NCBI GenBank assembly: GCA_964472505.1
Contig: CAYYQW010000005.1
Location: 1 to 64,000 of the forward strand
Length of the DNA: 64,000 nt
Reading direction: 5' to 3'
Source: JAYEIA01 sp964472505
Lineage (GTDB): Bacteria > Bacteroidota > Bacteroidia > Bacteroidales > JAADGE01
A program made the translations under genes and the position numbers. Below, one piece after another: positions 51,191 through 59,649 of this stretch (position 1 is the stretch's first letter; every line of letters starts with the position of its first letter). Below the pieces are notes generated by a model that was not told where the DNA came from, searched no databases, and saw nothing but the letters and a program-made list of their open reading frames with translations.

Positions 51191-53068
51191 ATGTGTGGAA
51201 TAGTTGGAGTATATAATCTAAGTGGCGTAACTTTTGCCAAGCAAAATCTTGTTAAAATGGCTGATGCCATTGCCCACAGAGGGCCCGATGATGAAGGGTA
51301 TTATATAAAAGACAATATTGCTTTGGCGCATAAAAGATTGAGTATATTAGACACTTCCGTAAGAGGAGCGCAGCCTATGGCTTCAAAAAGCGGCGAATGG
51401 GTCATTGTATTTAATGGGTTTATATATAATTATTTAGAGCTGAAGCAGGAGTTGCAAGCCAAGGGACACACGTTTTTTTCAGGTACAGATACAGAGGTAA
51501 TTACAGAAGGGTTAGCGGAATACGGACCCAATTTTTTTAAACGATTAAATGGCATGTTTGCCGTAGGTGCGTGGAATAACGAAGAGAAGGCTTTATACCT
51601 GAGCAGAGACAGATTTGGCGTAAAACCTTTGTATTACTGGTTTAGTGGCAAAACACTGGTGTTTGCCTCAGAAGTTAAAGCCATTATCAAACATCCGGAT
51701 TTTACGGTAGAGCTGAATTATAATTCTTTGAATGAATACTTCACATTCCAAAACGGCTTTACTTACAACACACTTTTCAAAGGCGTGATAATGATGCCGC
51801 CGGCCAATACTGTAAAAATCACTGAATCAATAGGCTATGTAAAGCACAATTCATGGTGGGATTATGATTTTACACAACCCGATAATTCCATGAGTTTTGA
51901 AGAAGCAAAAGAAGAAACTTTGCGGCTTTTCAAACAATCCGTAACGCGGCAAATGGCAGCTGATGTGCCTGTGGGAGCTTACCTTTCAGGCGGTATGGAT
52001 TCGGGATCTATTGTGGCGGTGGCTTCAAAGCATTTGAAGCGGCTTACAACGTTTACCTGCGGTTTTGATATGAGTGAAGTCACCGGTGTTGAGGCAAACT
52101 ACGATGAACGGCGAGATGCGGAATTAATTGCCAATGCTTTCAAAACAGAACATTATGAGCAGGTAATGAATGCAGGCGATATTCGTTGGTCTTTACCCAA
52201 AGTGGTTTGGCACTTGGAAGATTTGAGGGTGGGTATGTCCTATCCGAATTATTATATTGCACGCTTGGCATCGAAATTTGTAAAAGTTTGTCTTCAGGGT
52301 ACCGGCGGCGATGAGTTGTTCGGCGGATACCCTTGGAGATATTATCGAGTTTTTGACAGTATTTCGCAAAAAGATTATTTTAATGAATATTACAATTTCT
52401 GGCAGCGGCTTGTTCCCGATGAGGAGAAAAAGCAGCTTTTTACCCCCGATGTTTTATCAAAAATTGATTTGGCGCAGCCGCGAGAAATTTTTGAACGTGT
52501 TTTTACTTTCAATTCAAAATTGAAATACAATACACCGGAAGAGCATATTCAGAACAGTTTATATTTTGAAATCAAGACATTTTTGCCGGCATTGCTTCTT
52601 GTTGGCGATAAGTTGTCAATGGCAAACGGATTGGAGGAGCGTTTCCCTTTTTTGGATAACGATTTGGTAGATTTTGCACAAAAAATTCCCGTAAGGCACA
52701 AACTTGCCAATTTGGAAAATATGAAGCGCATTGATGAAAACTTGCTCGGAAATAAAAAACGAAAGTATCAAGAATATAGCGACGGCAAAAATGTATTGCG
52801 CCAAGCCATGTTGGATTTAATTCCCGAAAAAATTGTGAACAGGAAGAAGCAGGGGTTTTCGGCACCCGATGAAAGCTGGTACAGGGGCGAAAATGCCGAG
52901 TATTTAAAAGAATTGCTTTTGAGTAAAAATCTGCATTACACAGACTTTATATCAAAGGCTTATGTTGAGAAAATTATACATCAACACATCAATAAGAGAG
53001 TAAACCACAGGCTGTTACTTTGGAGTCTTATGAATTTTGAGATTTGGTGTGAAACATTTTTAAAGTAA
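51191..53068 (+). CDS. asnB: Asparagine synthetase (glutamine-hydrolysing)
   Basis: The 625-residue enzyme has an N-terminal class II glutaminase (nucleophile Cys 2 in MCGIVGVYN; AHRGPDDEGYY; LSILDTSVRGAQP) and a C-terminal synthetase with the PP-loop AYLSGGMDSGSIVA. Later motifs are GTGGDELFGGYPWRYY and LPALLLVGDKLSMANGLE. AsnB homologues in polysaccharide clusters often amidate sugar carboxyl groups such as uronic acids rather than make asparagine. It starts directly at the stop of the methyltransferase frame. Confidence 0.93.
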   Translation: MCGIVGVYNLSGVTFAKQNLVKMADAIAHRGPDDEGYYIKDNIALAHKRLSILDTSVRGAQPMASKSGEWVIVFNGFIYNYLELKQELQAKGHTFFSGTDTEVITEGLAEYGPNFFKRLNGMFAVGAWNNEEKALYLSRDRFGVKPLYYWFSGKTLVFASEVKAIIKHPDFTVELNYNSLNEYFTFQNGFTYNTLFKGVIMMPPANTVKITESIGYVKHNSWWDYDFTQPDNSMSFEEAKEETLRLFKQSVTRQMAADVPVGAYLSGGMDSGSIVAVASKHLKRLTTFTCGFDMSEVTGVEANYDERRDAELIANAFKTEHYEQVMNAGDIRWSLPKVVWHLEDLRVGMSYPNYYIARLASKFVKVCLQGTGGDELFGGYPWRYYRVFDSISQKDYFNEYYNFWQRLVPDEEKKQLFTPDVLSKIDLAQPREIFERVFTFNSKLKYNTPEEHIQNSLYFEIKTFLPALLLVGDKLSMANGLEERFPFLDNDLVDFAQKIPVRHKLANLENMKRIDENLLGNKKRKYQEYSDGKNVLRQAMLDLIPEKIVNRKKQGFSAPDESWYRGENAEYLKELLLSKNLHYTDFISKAYVEKIIHQHINKRVNHRLLLWSLMNFEIWCETFLK

Positions 53069-53088
53069 AATCAAAAATGTAGGAGAGT

Positions 53089-54075
53089 ATGCATCGAAGA
53101 GCAATAAAAATTATACAAGAGCAAATCGAGTGGTTAAAATTAGATCTGTCGAGGCAGGTCGTGCTTACCGAGATTGGTAGCAATGCTTATCTTTATTTGC
53201 CTATTATTGCGGCAAAAGCCGGAGCCAAAAAAGTTTATGCAGTAACATTTGATTCGGAATACGGCAAAGCAGATAATTTAAAAAATGAGTGCCTGAGCGT
53301 AGCTAAAAAAATGAGCGTTGCCGATACAATACAAGTTTATACAAATCATATTCCGTTTCATGTTTTATCCCAAATAACTATTCTTACAAATTCAGGGTTT
53401 TTAAGGCCTATCAATCAAAGTATTTTGAAGCATTGCAATTCTAACCTTGTTATTCCGCTTATGTTTGAAGCATGGGAGTTAAGAAGTTACGATATTGATA
53501 TTCAATACTGTAAGTCGCATAATATAAAAGTTGCCGGTGTAAATGAAAAACATGAGCGCGTTGATGCTTTTAATTATGTGGGAATGTTAGCTTTAAAGCT
53601 TGCATTTGAAGCAGGCTTTGAAGTATACAGAAATAATATATTTGTATGGTCAAACGATGATTTTGGCAGAGTATGTACAAAAGCATTTCAAAATGCAGGA
53701 GCAAGAAATGTTTTTCAGAACAACAGCATTAAACAGCTATATGATAAGCTGCCGAACATTGACTTTATATTTATATGCAGCTATGATGAAGAAAAAGAGT
53801 ACTTTAGTGAAAACGGATTATTTGACGTTGAGTATTTTTTAAAAAAAAACAAAAGCCCCGCAATAATTCATCTGTACGGGAATATCGATTATGATTTTTT
53901 GTCGAAAAAAGGATTCTTAGTGTATCCGCCACAAAACGGAAAGCCAAAAGTGATGTCAAAAACATTAGCTTATTTGGGCTTGCAACCCGTTCTGAGTTTG
54001 CATGCGGCAGGACTTAGAACAGCTCAGGAAATGATAAATAACACAGAGTCTGAACTTACGCAACGCATTGTGTAA
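53089..54075 (+). CDS. Hypothetical protein with Rossmann-like domain, polysaccharide cluster
   Basis: The 328-residue cytoplasmic protein is not recognised. An N-terminal VLTEIGSNAYLYLPIIAAKAGAK and KVYAVTFDSEYGKADN look like a nucleotide- or SAM-binding Rossmann strand-turn-helix. The second half, with NIFVWSNDDFGRVCTKAFQNAGA and IDFIFICSYDEEKEYF, resembles a second Rossmann domain as in S-adenosylhomocysteinase-like or shell-type dehydrogenases. Length and uniform composition argue for a real gene in the operon. It lies between asnB and a deacetylase and may modify the same sugar. Confidence 0.6.
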   Translation: MHRRAIKIIQEQIEWLKLDLSRQVVLTEIGSNAYLYLPIIAAKAGAKKVYAVTFDSEYGKADNLKNECLSVAKKMSVADTIQVYTNHIPFHVLSQITILTNSGFLRPINQSILKHCNSNLVIPLMFEAWELRSYDIDIQYCKSHNIKVAGVNEKHERVDAFNYVGMLALKLAFEAGFEVYRNNIFVWSNDDFGRVCTKAFQNAGARNVFQNNSIKQLYDKLPNIDFIFICSYDEEKEYFSENGLFDVEYFLKKNKSPAIIHLYGNIDYDFLSKKGFLVYPPQNGKPKVMSKTLAYLGLQPVLSLHAAGLRTAQEMINNTESELTQRIV

Positions 54076-54090
54076 TTAATTGTAAATCAA

Positions 54091-54777
54091 ATGAATAATA
54101 AAATAGCCCTTACCTTTGATATTGATTGGGCAACTGACCCTGTAGTTGAGTTTTTATTAAATATTCTGGATAAAAATAATTTAATAAAGGCAACATTATT
54201 TTGCACACACAAAAGCAGAATATTTAAAAAACTCGATAAATCGCAATACGAAATAGCTATTCACCCCAATTTTAACAGAACCTTTGCATATAAAGAAAGG
54301 ATTGAAGAATTGCTCGAAATATTTCCCGGGGCAAAGGGAATACGCTCACACGGATTGTTGAGTTCCACCAATATTCTTCTTGAAGCTCAAAAAGCAGGAT
54401 TGGAGTACGAAGTCAATACATTTTTGCCCAAATATACAGGTATGTATGTTACCGACCGATTTCCGGGTTTTAAAATGATTCCCTATAATTACAGTGATTC
54501 ACATTACTTGATAACAAAGGCAGACCAAATGTTTGATGATGATGTGTTGAGCCGAGAAGGCTTACAGGTTTTTACTTTTCACCCGATACATATTTTCATC
54601 AATACAAAAAATATTGAACACTACGAAAGCATAAAATCAATTTATAAAATACCCGAAGAGCTTGTAAAACTCATAAATAAAGAAATTGGAGTGCGTACTC
54701 ACTTTTTAAAATTGATTGAAATGATACAAAGAAATAATATTCAAACGTACACTTGTTCCGAATTGATAAAAAAATAG
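54091..54777 (+). CDS. Polysaccharide deacetylase-like protein (WbmS type)
   Basis: The 228-residue protein begins with ALTFDIDWATDPVVEF, the first acidic motif of the NodB-like fold in its WbmS variant. A His motif follows (YEIAIHPNFNRTF), then AKGIRSHGLLSS and a late VFTFHPIHIFIN. These provide Asp and His metal ligands for removing N-acetyl groups from sugars. No signal peptide, so it probably acts on a cytoplasmic nucleotide- or lipid-linked sugar. It precedes an acyltransferase by 4 bases, so the two may exchange the acyl group on an amino sugar. Confidence 0.8.
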   Translation: MNNKIALTFDIDWATDPVVEFLLNILDKNNLIKATLFCTHKSRIFKKLDKSQYEIAIHPNFNRTFAYKERIEELLEIFPGAKGIRSHGLLSSTNILLEAQKAGLEYEVNTFLPKYTGMYVTDRFPGFKMIPYNYSDSHYLITKADQMFDDDVLSREGLQVFTFHPIHIFINTKNIEHYESIKSIYKIPEELVKLINKEIGVRTHFLKLIEMIQRNNIQTYTCSELIKK

Positions 54778-54781
54778 TATT

Positions 54782-55702
54782 ATGCATATAAATGAAATAT
54801 TAAAATATTCAAAACGCTTTGAAGTACAATACAGGGGCGGCAAGGACAGTTTTGAAATAATGGGAAATTTAATGTCCGGAAAAGAGGCTTTGCTTACTTT
54901 TTGCAGAGATGATAATTTGGACGATATTGCACTCGCTTCAGAAAAAAACAACATAGCCGGGCTTTTTATACGAAAAAAATACGCCCACAAAATTAAAACA
55001 GATGCCACACTGATTTTTACTGAAAAGCCATACTATGACTTTCATCTTTTTCATCAGTACCTGTATGAAAATACTGATTTTTTTGGTGTCAAAAAAGCCA
55101 ATAAAATAGCCAAATCGGCTAAAATTCACAGTTCTGCAATTATAGAAGATTTCGATATTATAATTGGAGAAAATTGCAAGATAGGAGCAGGAGTGGTGAT
55201 ACATTCCGGCAGCTCTATAGGCGATAATGTAACTATTGGAGCGGGCTGTGTGATTGGAGGTGAGAGTTTACACATTGCGTATGATAAGGGAAAGCGAGTT
55301 TTTATTTCGCATGTTGGAGGTGTTTATATAGGTAATAATTCCTATTTGGGTTCAAACAATGTGATTATTAGGAATGTATATAAAGATCCGCCGACTTATA
55401 TCGGGGAAAATGTAGCTATTGCAAATTTGGCTATGATAGGGCACAATGCTCGGGTGGAAGATGGTGTGCAAATTATATCCAATGTGGTATTGGGCGGCGG
55501 GTGTATCATTAAAAAAGGAGCAAGAGTTTCTTTTGGTGCCAATGTAGCCAACTATTGCGTGGTGGGCGAAAAGGCTTTTGTATCTATTGGCTCGGTAGTA
55601 ACCAAAGATGTTCCTGTGGGAATGAAAGTAAGCGGAAATTTTGCCATAGAGCATTCAAAAAGAATACAACATGTTAAGGAAATAAATCGAAAATATGAAT
55701 AA
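54782..55702 (+). CDS. Left-handed beta-helix acyltransferase (LpxD-like)
   Basis: The 306-residue protein has an LpxD-like N-terminal domain (about 1-105). A run of hexapeptide repeats follows (about 115-275: AKIHSSAIIEDFDII, NCKIGAGVVIHSGSSIGDNVTIGAGCVIGG, ENVAIANLAMIGHNARVEDG-type, IKKGARVSFGANV) with a probable catalytic His in AMIGHNAR. Such enzymes acylate amino sugars. Following a deacetylase, it could install a different acyl group on the same sugar; it is not necessarily lipid A lpxD. Confidence 0.85.
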   Translation: MHINEILKYSKRFEVQYRGGKDSFEIMGNLMSGKEALLTFCRDDNLDDIALASEKNNIAGLFIRKKYAHKIKTDATLIFTEKPYYDFHLFHQYLYENTDFFGVKKANKIAKSAKIHSSAIIEDFDIIIGENCKIGAGVVIHSGSSIGDNVTIGAGCVIGGESLHIAYDKGKRVFISHVGGVYIGNNSYLGSNNVIIRNVYKDPPTYIGENVAIANLAMIGHNARVEDGVQIISNVVLGGGCIIKKGARVSFGANVANYCVVGEKAFVSIGSVVTKDVPVGMKVSGNFAIEHSKRIQHVKEINRKYE

Positions 55703-55720
55703 TTTTGTACTATTCCGGCT

Positions 55721-57259
55721 ATGATTTTTATGTATATAGTATTGCCTAATTTTTTTGTATTACTGTTTTTCTTCTCAAATAAAGATAAGAAAAATTTTGG
55801 TTCCGATCATGCGCTGCATTTGAGGATAATTAAAGCGATAAAAAATAATAAGAATCGATTTTGCACGCACAATCCTTTTTCTGCAGGTGAAAAAATATTT
55901 GCGTACCCGCAGCTTATGCATTGGATATTGTCGTTTCTACCATCTGATATTTATACTCGAAAGCCCTATTACATAAGCCTTTTTGTAAAAATTGCAGATA
56001 TTTTGTCCTTTAATTTATTTTTACTTTTTTTGTATAAGCATTTGAATTTTGAACCGATAACTTTTTTGTACGCTAATATTGTGTTCAATGTTTTCCCTTT
56101 GTCGTATGCTGCATGGAATGCCAAAAACATGGGGCTTTCGGCACGGTATGCCGGCTTAGTTTTCGGACAAATCTACATCTACTTGATATTTTTTTATGTG
56201 TATACGGGCAATATTTATGCGCTGCCGGCAGTCTTTGCTGTTGTGTTTATTTTATTGCTGCTCAGTCAAATGGCGTTTCAGTTTGTATTGTTTAGTTTGC
56301 CTTTTTTCGTGCTGTTTTTTGGTATTCCGGAGTTGCTTTTGATGCCTTTTTTGGCTTTCGCCTTATTTTACGTAATGATGCCGAAAGTTGCCAAAAGTTT
56401 CGGCACTGCACAGTATAACCACAAGCGCAATTATGCACTGTTTCTTTCCGAAATATATATACTTAAAAAATGCTACAGTGTATACCGTGATTTTGTTTAT
56501 GATTTTTGGAAAATCCTGAAAAATGAACCGGATAAATACAAGGCTTTGTTTTACATTTCAAAAAACCCAATAGTAGAAATATTGTATGGTATGCCTTTTT
56601 TATGGTTTGTTTTGTATTACTTTTTTTTCGGAGCGCGTGAGTTTTCTGAGGAGATATCAATACTGATAAATATTGTATTTTCATCGCTTATTGTTTTTTT
56701 TCTTACCACATTCCGCAAAACTCGCTTCTTGGGTGAGCCTCAGAGGTATCCGGAGTTTGTAATTCCGGCTGTAACGATTTTGTTTGTGCTGTTGTATTCT
56801 TCGTCTGTTTTGATTTGGACATCTGCTTTTAGTATACTGATTATAACAGCCTATTTGTGGGCATTGAAAAAATCGGGCGGTGTAGAGCGTCTTAATGCCG
56901 CATATATTGAAGTATTTGAGCTTTTGAAAAAATACTACCCCACTGACAGCATAGTGGCTTCCAACGATGGTGAGCAACTGCGATTCTTGCTGGCTGACGA
57001 TTTTCAGGTGTGCACACCGGTGGTTACAAAGTATTATAAAAACAAGCAGGAATTTCAGAAACAATTTTTATTCGAAACTTATAAAATAATATCACCTTTT
57101 TTTATTCAAAACGCCTTTGAAAAACAAAAACCTGATATTTTCATTTTGAATAAAGCACTGTATGCAAAAGAAACTTTATTGGACGATTATCCGGATTTAT
57201 TGAAAAACTATAAGTTGGAGTACAAAGTATCAGACTGCGAGATTTATGGCAAATTATAA
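55721..57259 (+). CDS. Polytopic membrane protein, possible GT-C or polymerase
   Basis: The 512-residue protein has about ten membrane helices in its first 400 residues and a cytoplasmic or periplasmic C-terminal domain. After helix 1 is a hydrophilic loop FGSDHALHLRIIKAIK with conserved-looking Asp/His, as in GT-C glycosyltransferases, and a later SYAAWNAKNMGLSARY. No Wzy or WaaL motif is recognised. Start could also be at the Met three codons later. It overlaps the flippase gene by 14 bases, so it likely acts in the same assembly pathway, as a polymerase or transferase. Confidence 0.65.
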   Translation: MIFMYIVLPNFFVLLFFFSNKDKKNFGSDHALHLRIIKAIKNNKNRFCTHNPFSAGEKIFAYPQLMHWILSFLPSDIYTRKPYYISLFVKIADILSFNLFLLFLYKHLNFEPITFLYANIVFNVFPLSYAAWNAKNMGLSARYAGLVFGQIYIYLIFFYVYTGNIYALPAVFAVVFILLLLSQMAFQFVLFSLPFFVLFFGIPELLLMPFLAFALFYVMMPKVAKSFGTAQYNHKRNYALFLSEIYILKKCYSVYRDFVYDFWKILKNEPDKYKALFYISKNPIVEILYGMPFLWFVLYYFFFGAREFSEEISILINIVFSSLIVFFLTTFRKTRFLGEPQRYPEFVIPAVTILFVLLYSSSVLIWTSAFSILIITAYLWALKKSGGVERLNAAYIEVFELLKKYYPTDSIVASNDGEQLRFLLADDFQVCTPVVTKYYKNKQEFQKQFLFETYKIISPFFIQNAFEKQKPDIFILNKALYAKETLLDDYPDLLKNYKLEYKVSDCEIYGKL

Positions 57260-58721
57260 AAAAATAATTGGGCTTTCCGGCATCTACTCATTGGGCAATA
57301 TGGCGCAGGCAGCTATCAATTTTTTTCTTTTGCCTCTGTATGCAGTCTATCTGTCGCCGGAGGATTTTGGTGTAATAGCTTTAGTTACAATTTCTGCTAC
57401 ATTGCTCACTATTATCATTGATTCGGTTTCGGTGGCAAGTATTAAACGATACTATTACCATAAAGACTATCAACACCAAAGGGGACAGTATATTTTCACC
57501 TTGTTTGTTTACATTTTTTTGAAGTCTTTAATTTTGGGCTTTTTGTTTTATTTTTTTTCTGAGAATTTAAGCCGTTTAATTTTCGGCAATTTGGATTGGG
57601 TGAACTTATTTCAGCTTTACAGCTTGATTATTGTTCTTTTACCGATTACTAATTTCTTCCAAACACTTTTAAAAATTAATGAAAAGGCACTTTATTTTAT
57701 TGTAGTAAATACCGTTTCTGTTTTGATAGTTTTTGCAGTGGTCGTTGTTTTATTAAGGGATGGCTATGGCTTGTATAGTATTGTTTGGGGGCAAATTGCC
57801 AATCTTGCCTTTGTATCATTTGTCGTATTGTTTTATTTTTTGCGCATTGCAAAATTTCGTTTTGCCTTCAGGCTGCTTCCCCGACCGCTTAGGTACTCGT
57901 ATCCGCTTACTTTATCTAATCTGAGTCAAGTACTGTTTGACGGTGCCGATCGATATATTCTGAAAATATTTGTATCGGTTCGCGAAATCGGTTTGTATGA
58001 TTTGGCATACCGCATGTCGGGTTTATTTAATATACTTATCAGCAAACCCGTAAGTGATTCAATTATGCCTTCTGTATATAAGGACGAAGAGAATCCGGAG
58101 AAAATTCGTTCTTTCTTAAAAATATTTACCACTTATTATTTTATCGCAGCCATGTGGGCTACATTGTTTATATCGCTTTTTGCCAAAGAACTTATAACAG
58201 TATTAATGCTTAATAATGAAGACTTTATTGAAGCGTGGAAAATTATTCCGGTCGTGATTTATGCTAATGCTTTGCATGGTTTGGGATATTTTTTGGGCTG
58301 GGGTATGGTTATTAAAGAAAAGTCGTGGGCTATTTCTTTGATTATGATAGCTTCATTAGTGTTCAACCTATTGCTAAATTTTACTCTGATACCCTTTTTC
58401 GGTATTATGGGGGCAGCTTTTGCTACTTTGGTCAGCTATTTGATTTGGAATGTGTTAAAAATTTATTATTCGGGCAAATATTATTCTTTGTATTTTCAGT
58501 TAACACGACTTGGTACAGTATCAATTGTGTCGGTATTATTATATTTTGTGGGTTTGTTTGCGGCTCAGACAGGGATTTTATTATTTGATATTGGCATTAA
58601 ATTATTACTTGTCATTTTGTACATACTGTTTTTTATATATTCCAATTTTTTGAATCTTACTGAAAAACAATACTTTGTTGAAAAGTACAACCAGTTGAGA
58701 AAGCGATTTAGTTTTCATTGA
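57246..58721 (+). CDS. Wzx-type oligosaccharide flippase
   Basis: The 491-residue MATE/MOP-superfamily protein has about fourteen membrane helices (e.g. LSGIYSLGNMAQAAINFFLLPLY at the N-terminus, which includes the conserved first helix, and SNLSQVLFDGADRYILK at the start of the second half). The C-terminal polysaccharide-synthesis domain spans about 380-480. It would move lipid-linked repeat units to the periplasm. Last plus-strand gene of this block; its end overlaps the convergent methyltransferase end by 14 bases. Confidence 0.9.
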   Translation: MANYKKIIGLSGIYSLGNMAQAAINFFLLPLYAVYLSPEDFGVIALVTISATLLTIIIDSVSVASIKRYYYHKDYQHQRGQYIFTLFVYIFLKSLILGFLFYFFSENLSRLIFGNLDWVNLFQLYSLIIVLLPITNFFQTLLKINEKALYFIVVNTVSVLIVFAVVVVLLRDGYGLYSIVWGQIANLAFVSFVVLFYFLRIAKFRFAFRLLPRPLRYSYPLTLSNLSQVLFDGADRYILKIFVSVREIGLYDLAYRMSGLFNILISKPVSDSIMPSVYKDEENPEKIRSFLKIFTTYYFIAAMWATLFISLFAKELITVLMLNNEDFIEAWKIIPVVIYANALHGLGYFLGWGMVIKEKSWAISLIMIASLVFNLLLNFTLIPFFGIMGAAFATLVSYLIWNVLKIYYSGKYYSLYFQLTRLGTVSIVSVLLYFVGLFAAQTGILLFDIGIKLLLVILYILFFIYSNFLNLTEKQYFVEKYNQLRKRFSFH

Positions 58722-59649
58722 TTATTTTCTTTGCCCACGCCTCTATGTTCCAACCCATATTTGGCAGGTTTAATCCGGCGTATATTCGGGCAATAAATTT
58801 ATGTCTTGTCTTTATTTCAAGGTCAGATGTGTTTATTTTTAATGCTTCAGTCGGATAAGTACTCTGCACCTTGGCTTTGTTTGCACTTTTGGCTTTAAGA
58901 TAAAAGTACAGCATCGACATGTTCATGCCATAAGTTTTTATGCTAAATGTTTTTAGCCCCAAGCTGTTAAAGAAAGTATTGATACTTTTTTTTTCAAAAA
59001 AATTAACATGGCTTGGCGGTTTATTTTTGAAATAGTTATTGAAAAGCCGAATGAGAATATTGTTGAAGTTTGGAACACCGCTGATAATAAGCAACCCGTC
59101 GTTTTTTAGAAGACTTAGCAGTTTTCTTGTTATAGCAGTCATATCTCCTAAGTGCTCGTGTGTTGCGTGGGTATAAATTACATCAAAATATTTTTCGGGG
59201 TAGGTAGTGTTGAATATATTCTCAATTTCGATATTTAAGTTAAACACTTGCTTAGATTTTTTTGCATAAGGCGAAAAATCGCTGCCATAGGCATCTAAAC
59301 CTTTGTGTCTTGCTCTTCGCAGAAAAAACCCGGCACCGCAGCCAAATTCCAATATTTTCAATTTATTGGTTTTGAAGTGTTTTACTATTTTTTCCAATAC
59401 AATATCGTAGTATGCCAACGAAAATATCGGTTCATTTTCTATATAGCCGTAGAAGCTGCTGTCTGTATATACATTCTTTTGTTCAATGACCGTGTTGAGA
59501 ATATCGGCAAAAACCATATTACATTTTTGGCATCGTACAATATTGTGAGTATTTACAGTTGCAATATACTTTGCAGTTTTGCATTCACATACAGGGCAAG
59601 CCCTGTCGGCGGAATATTCTTTCAGTTTATTTATTCTTTTCTTACCCAC
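58708..59649 (-). CDS. Class I SAM-dependent methyltransferase with N-terminal zinc-binding motif
   Basis: The 313-residue protein starts with a two-knuckle zinc motif (CPVCECKTA, VRCQKCNMVFAD) and then a SAM fold: ILEFGCGAGFFLRRARHKG (motif I), AYGSDFSPYAKK, FDVIYTHATHEHLGD and LLKNDGLLIISGVPN. This architecture is frequent among polysaccharide- and sugar-modifying methyltransferases. Its start overlaps the upstream membrane-glycosyltransferase gene by 19 bases, so the two are coupled. Confidence 0.88.
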   Translation of the reverse strand: MGKKRINKLKEYSADRACPVCECKTAKYIATVNTHNIVRCQKCNMVFADILNTVIEQKNVYTDSSFYGYIENEPIFSLAYYDIVLEKIVKHFKTNKLKILEFGCGAGFFLRRARHKGLDAYGSDFSPYAKKSKQVFNLNIEIENIFNTTYPEKYFDVIYTHATHEHLGDMTAITRKLLSLLKNDGLLIISGVPNFNNILIRLFNNYFKNKPPSHVNFFEKKSINTFFNSLGLKTFSIKTYGMNMSMLYFYLKAKSANKAKVQSTYPTEALKINTSDLEIKTRHKFIARIYAGLNLPNMGWNIEAWAKKIINEN

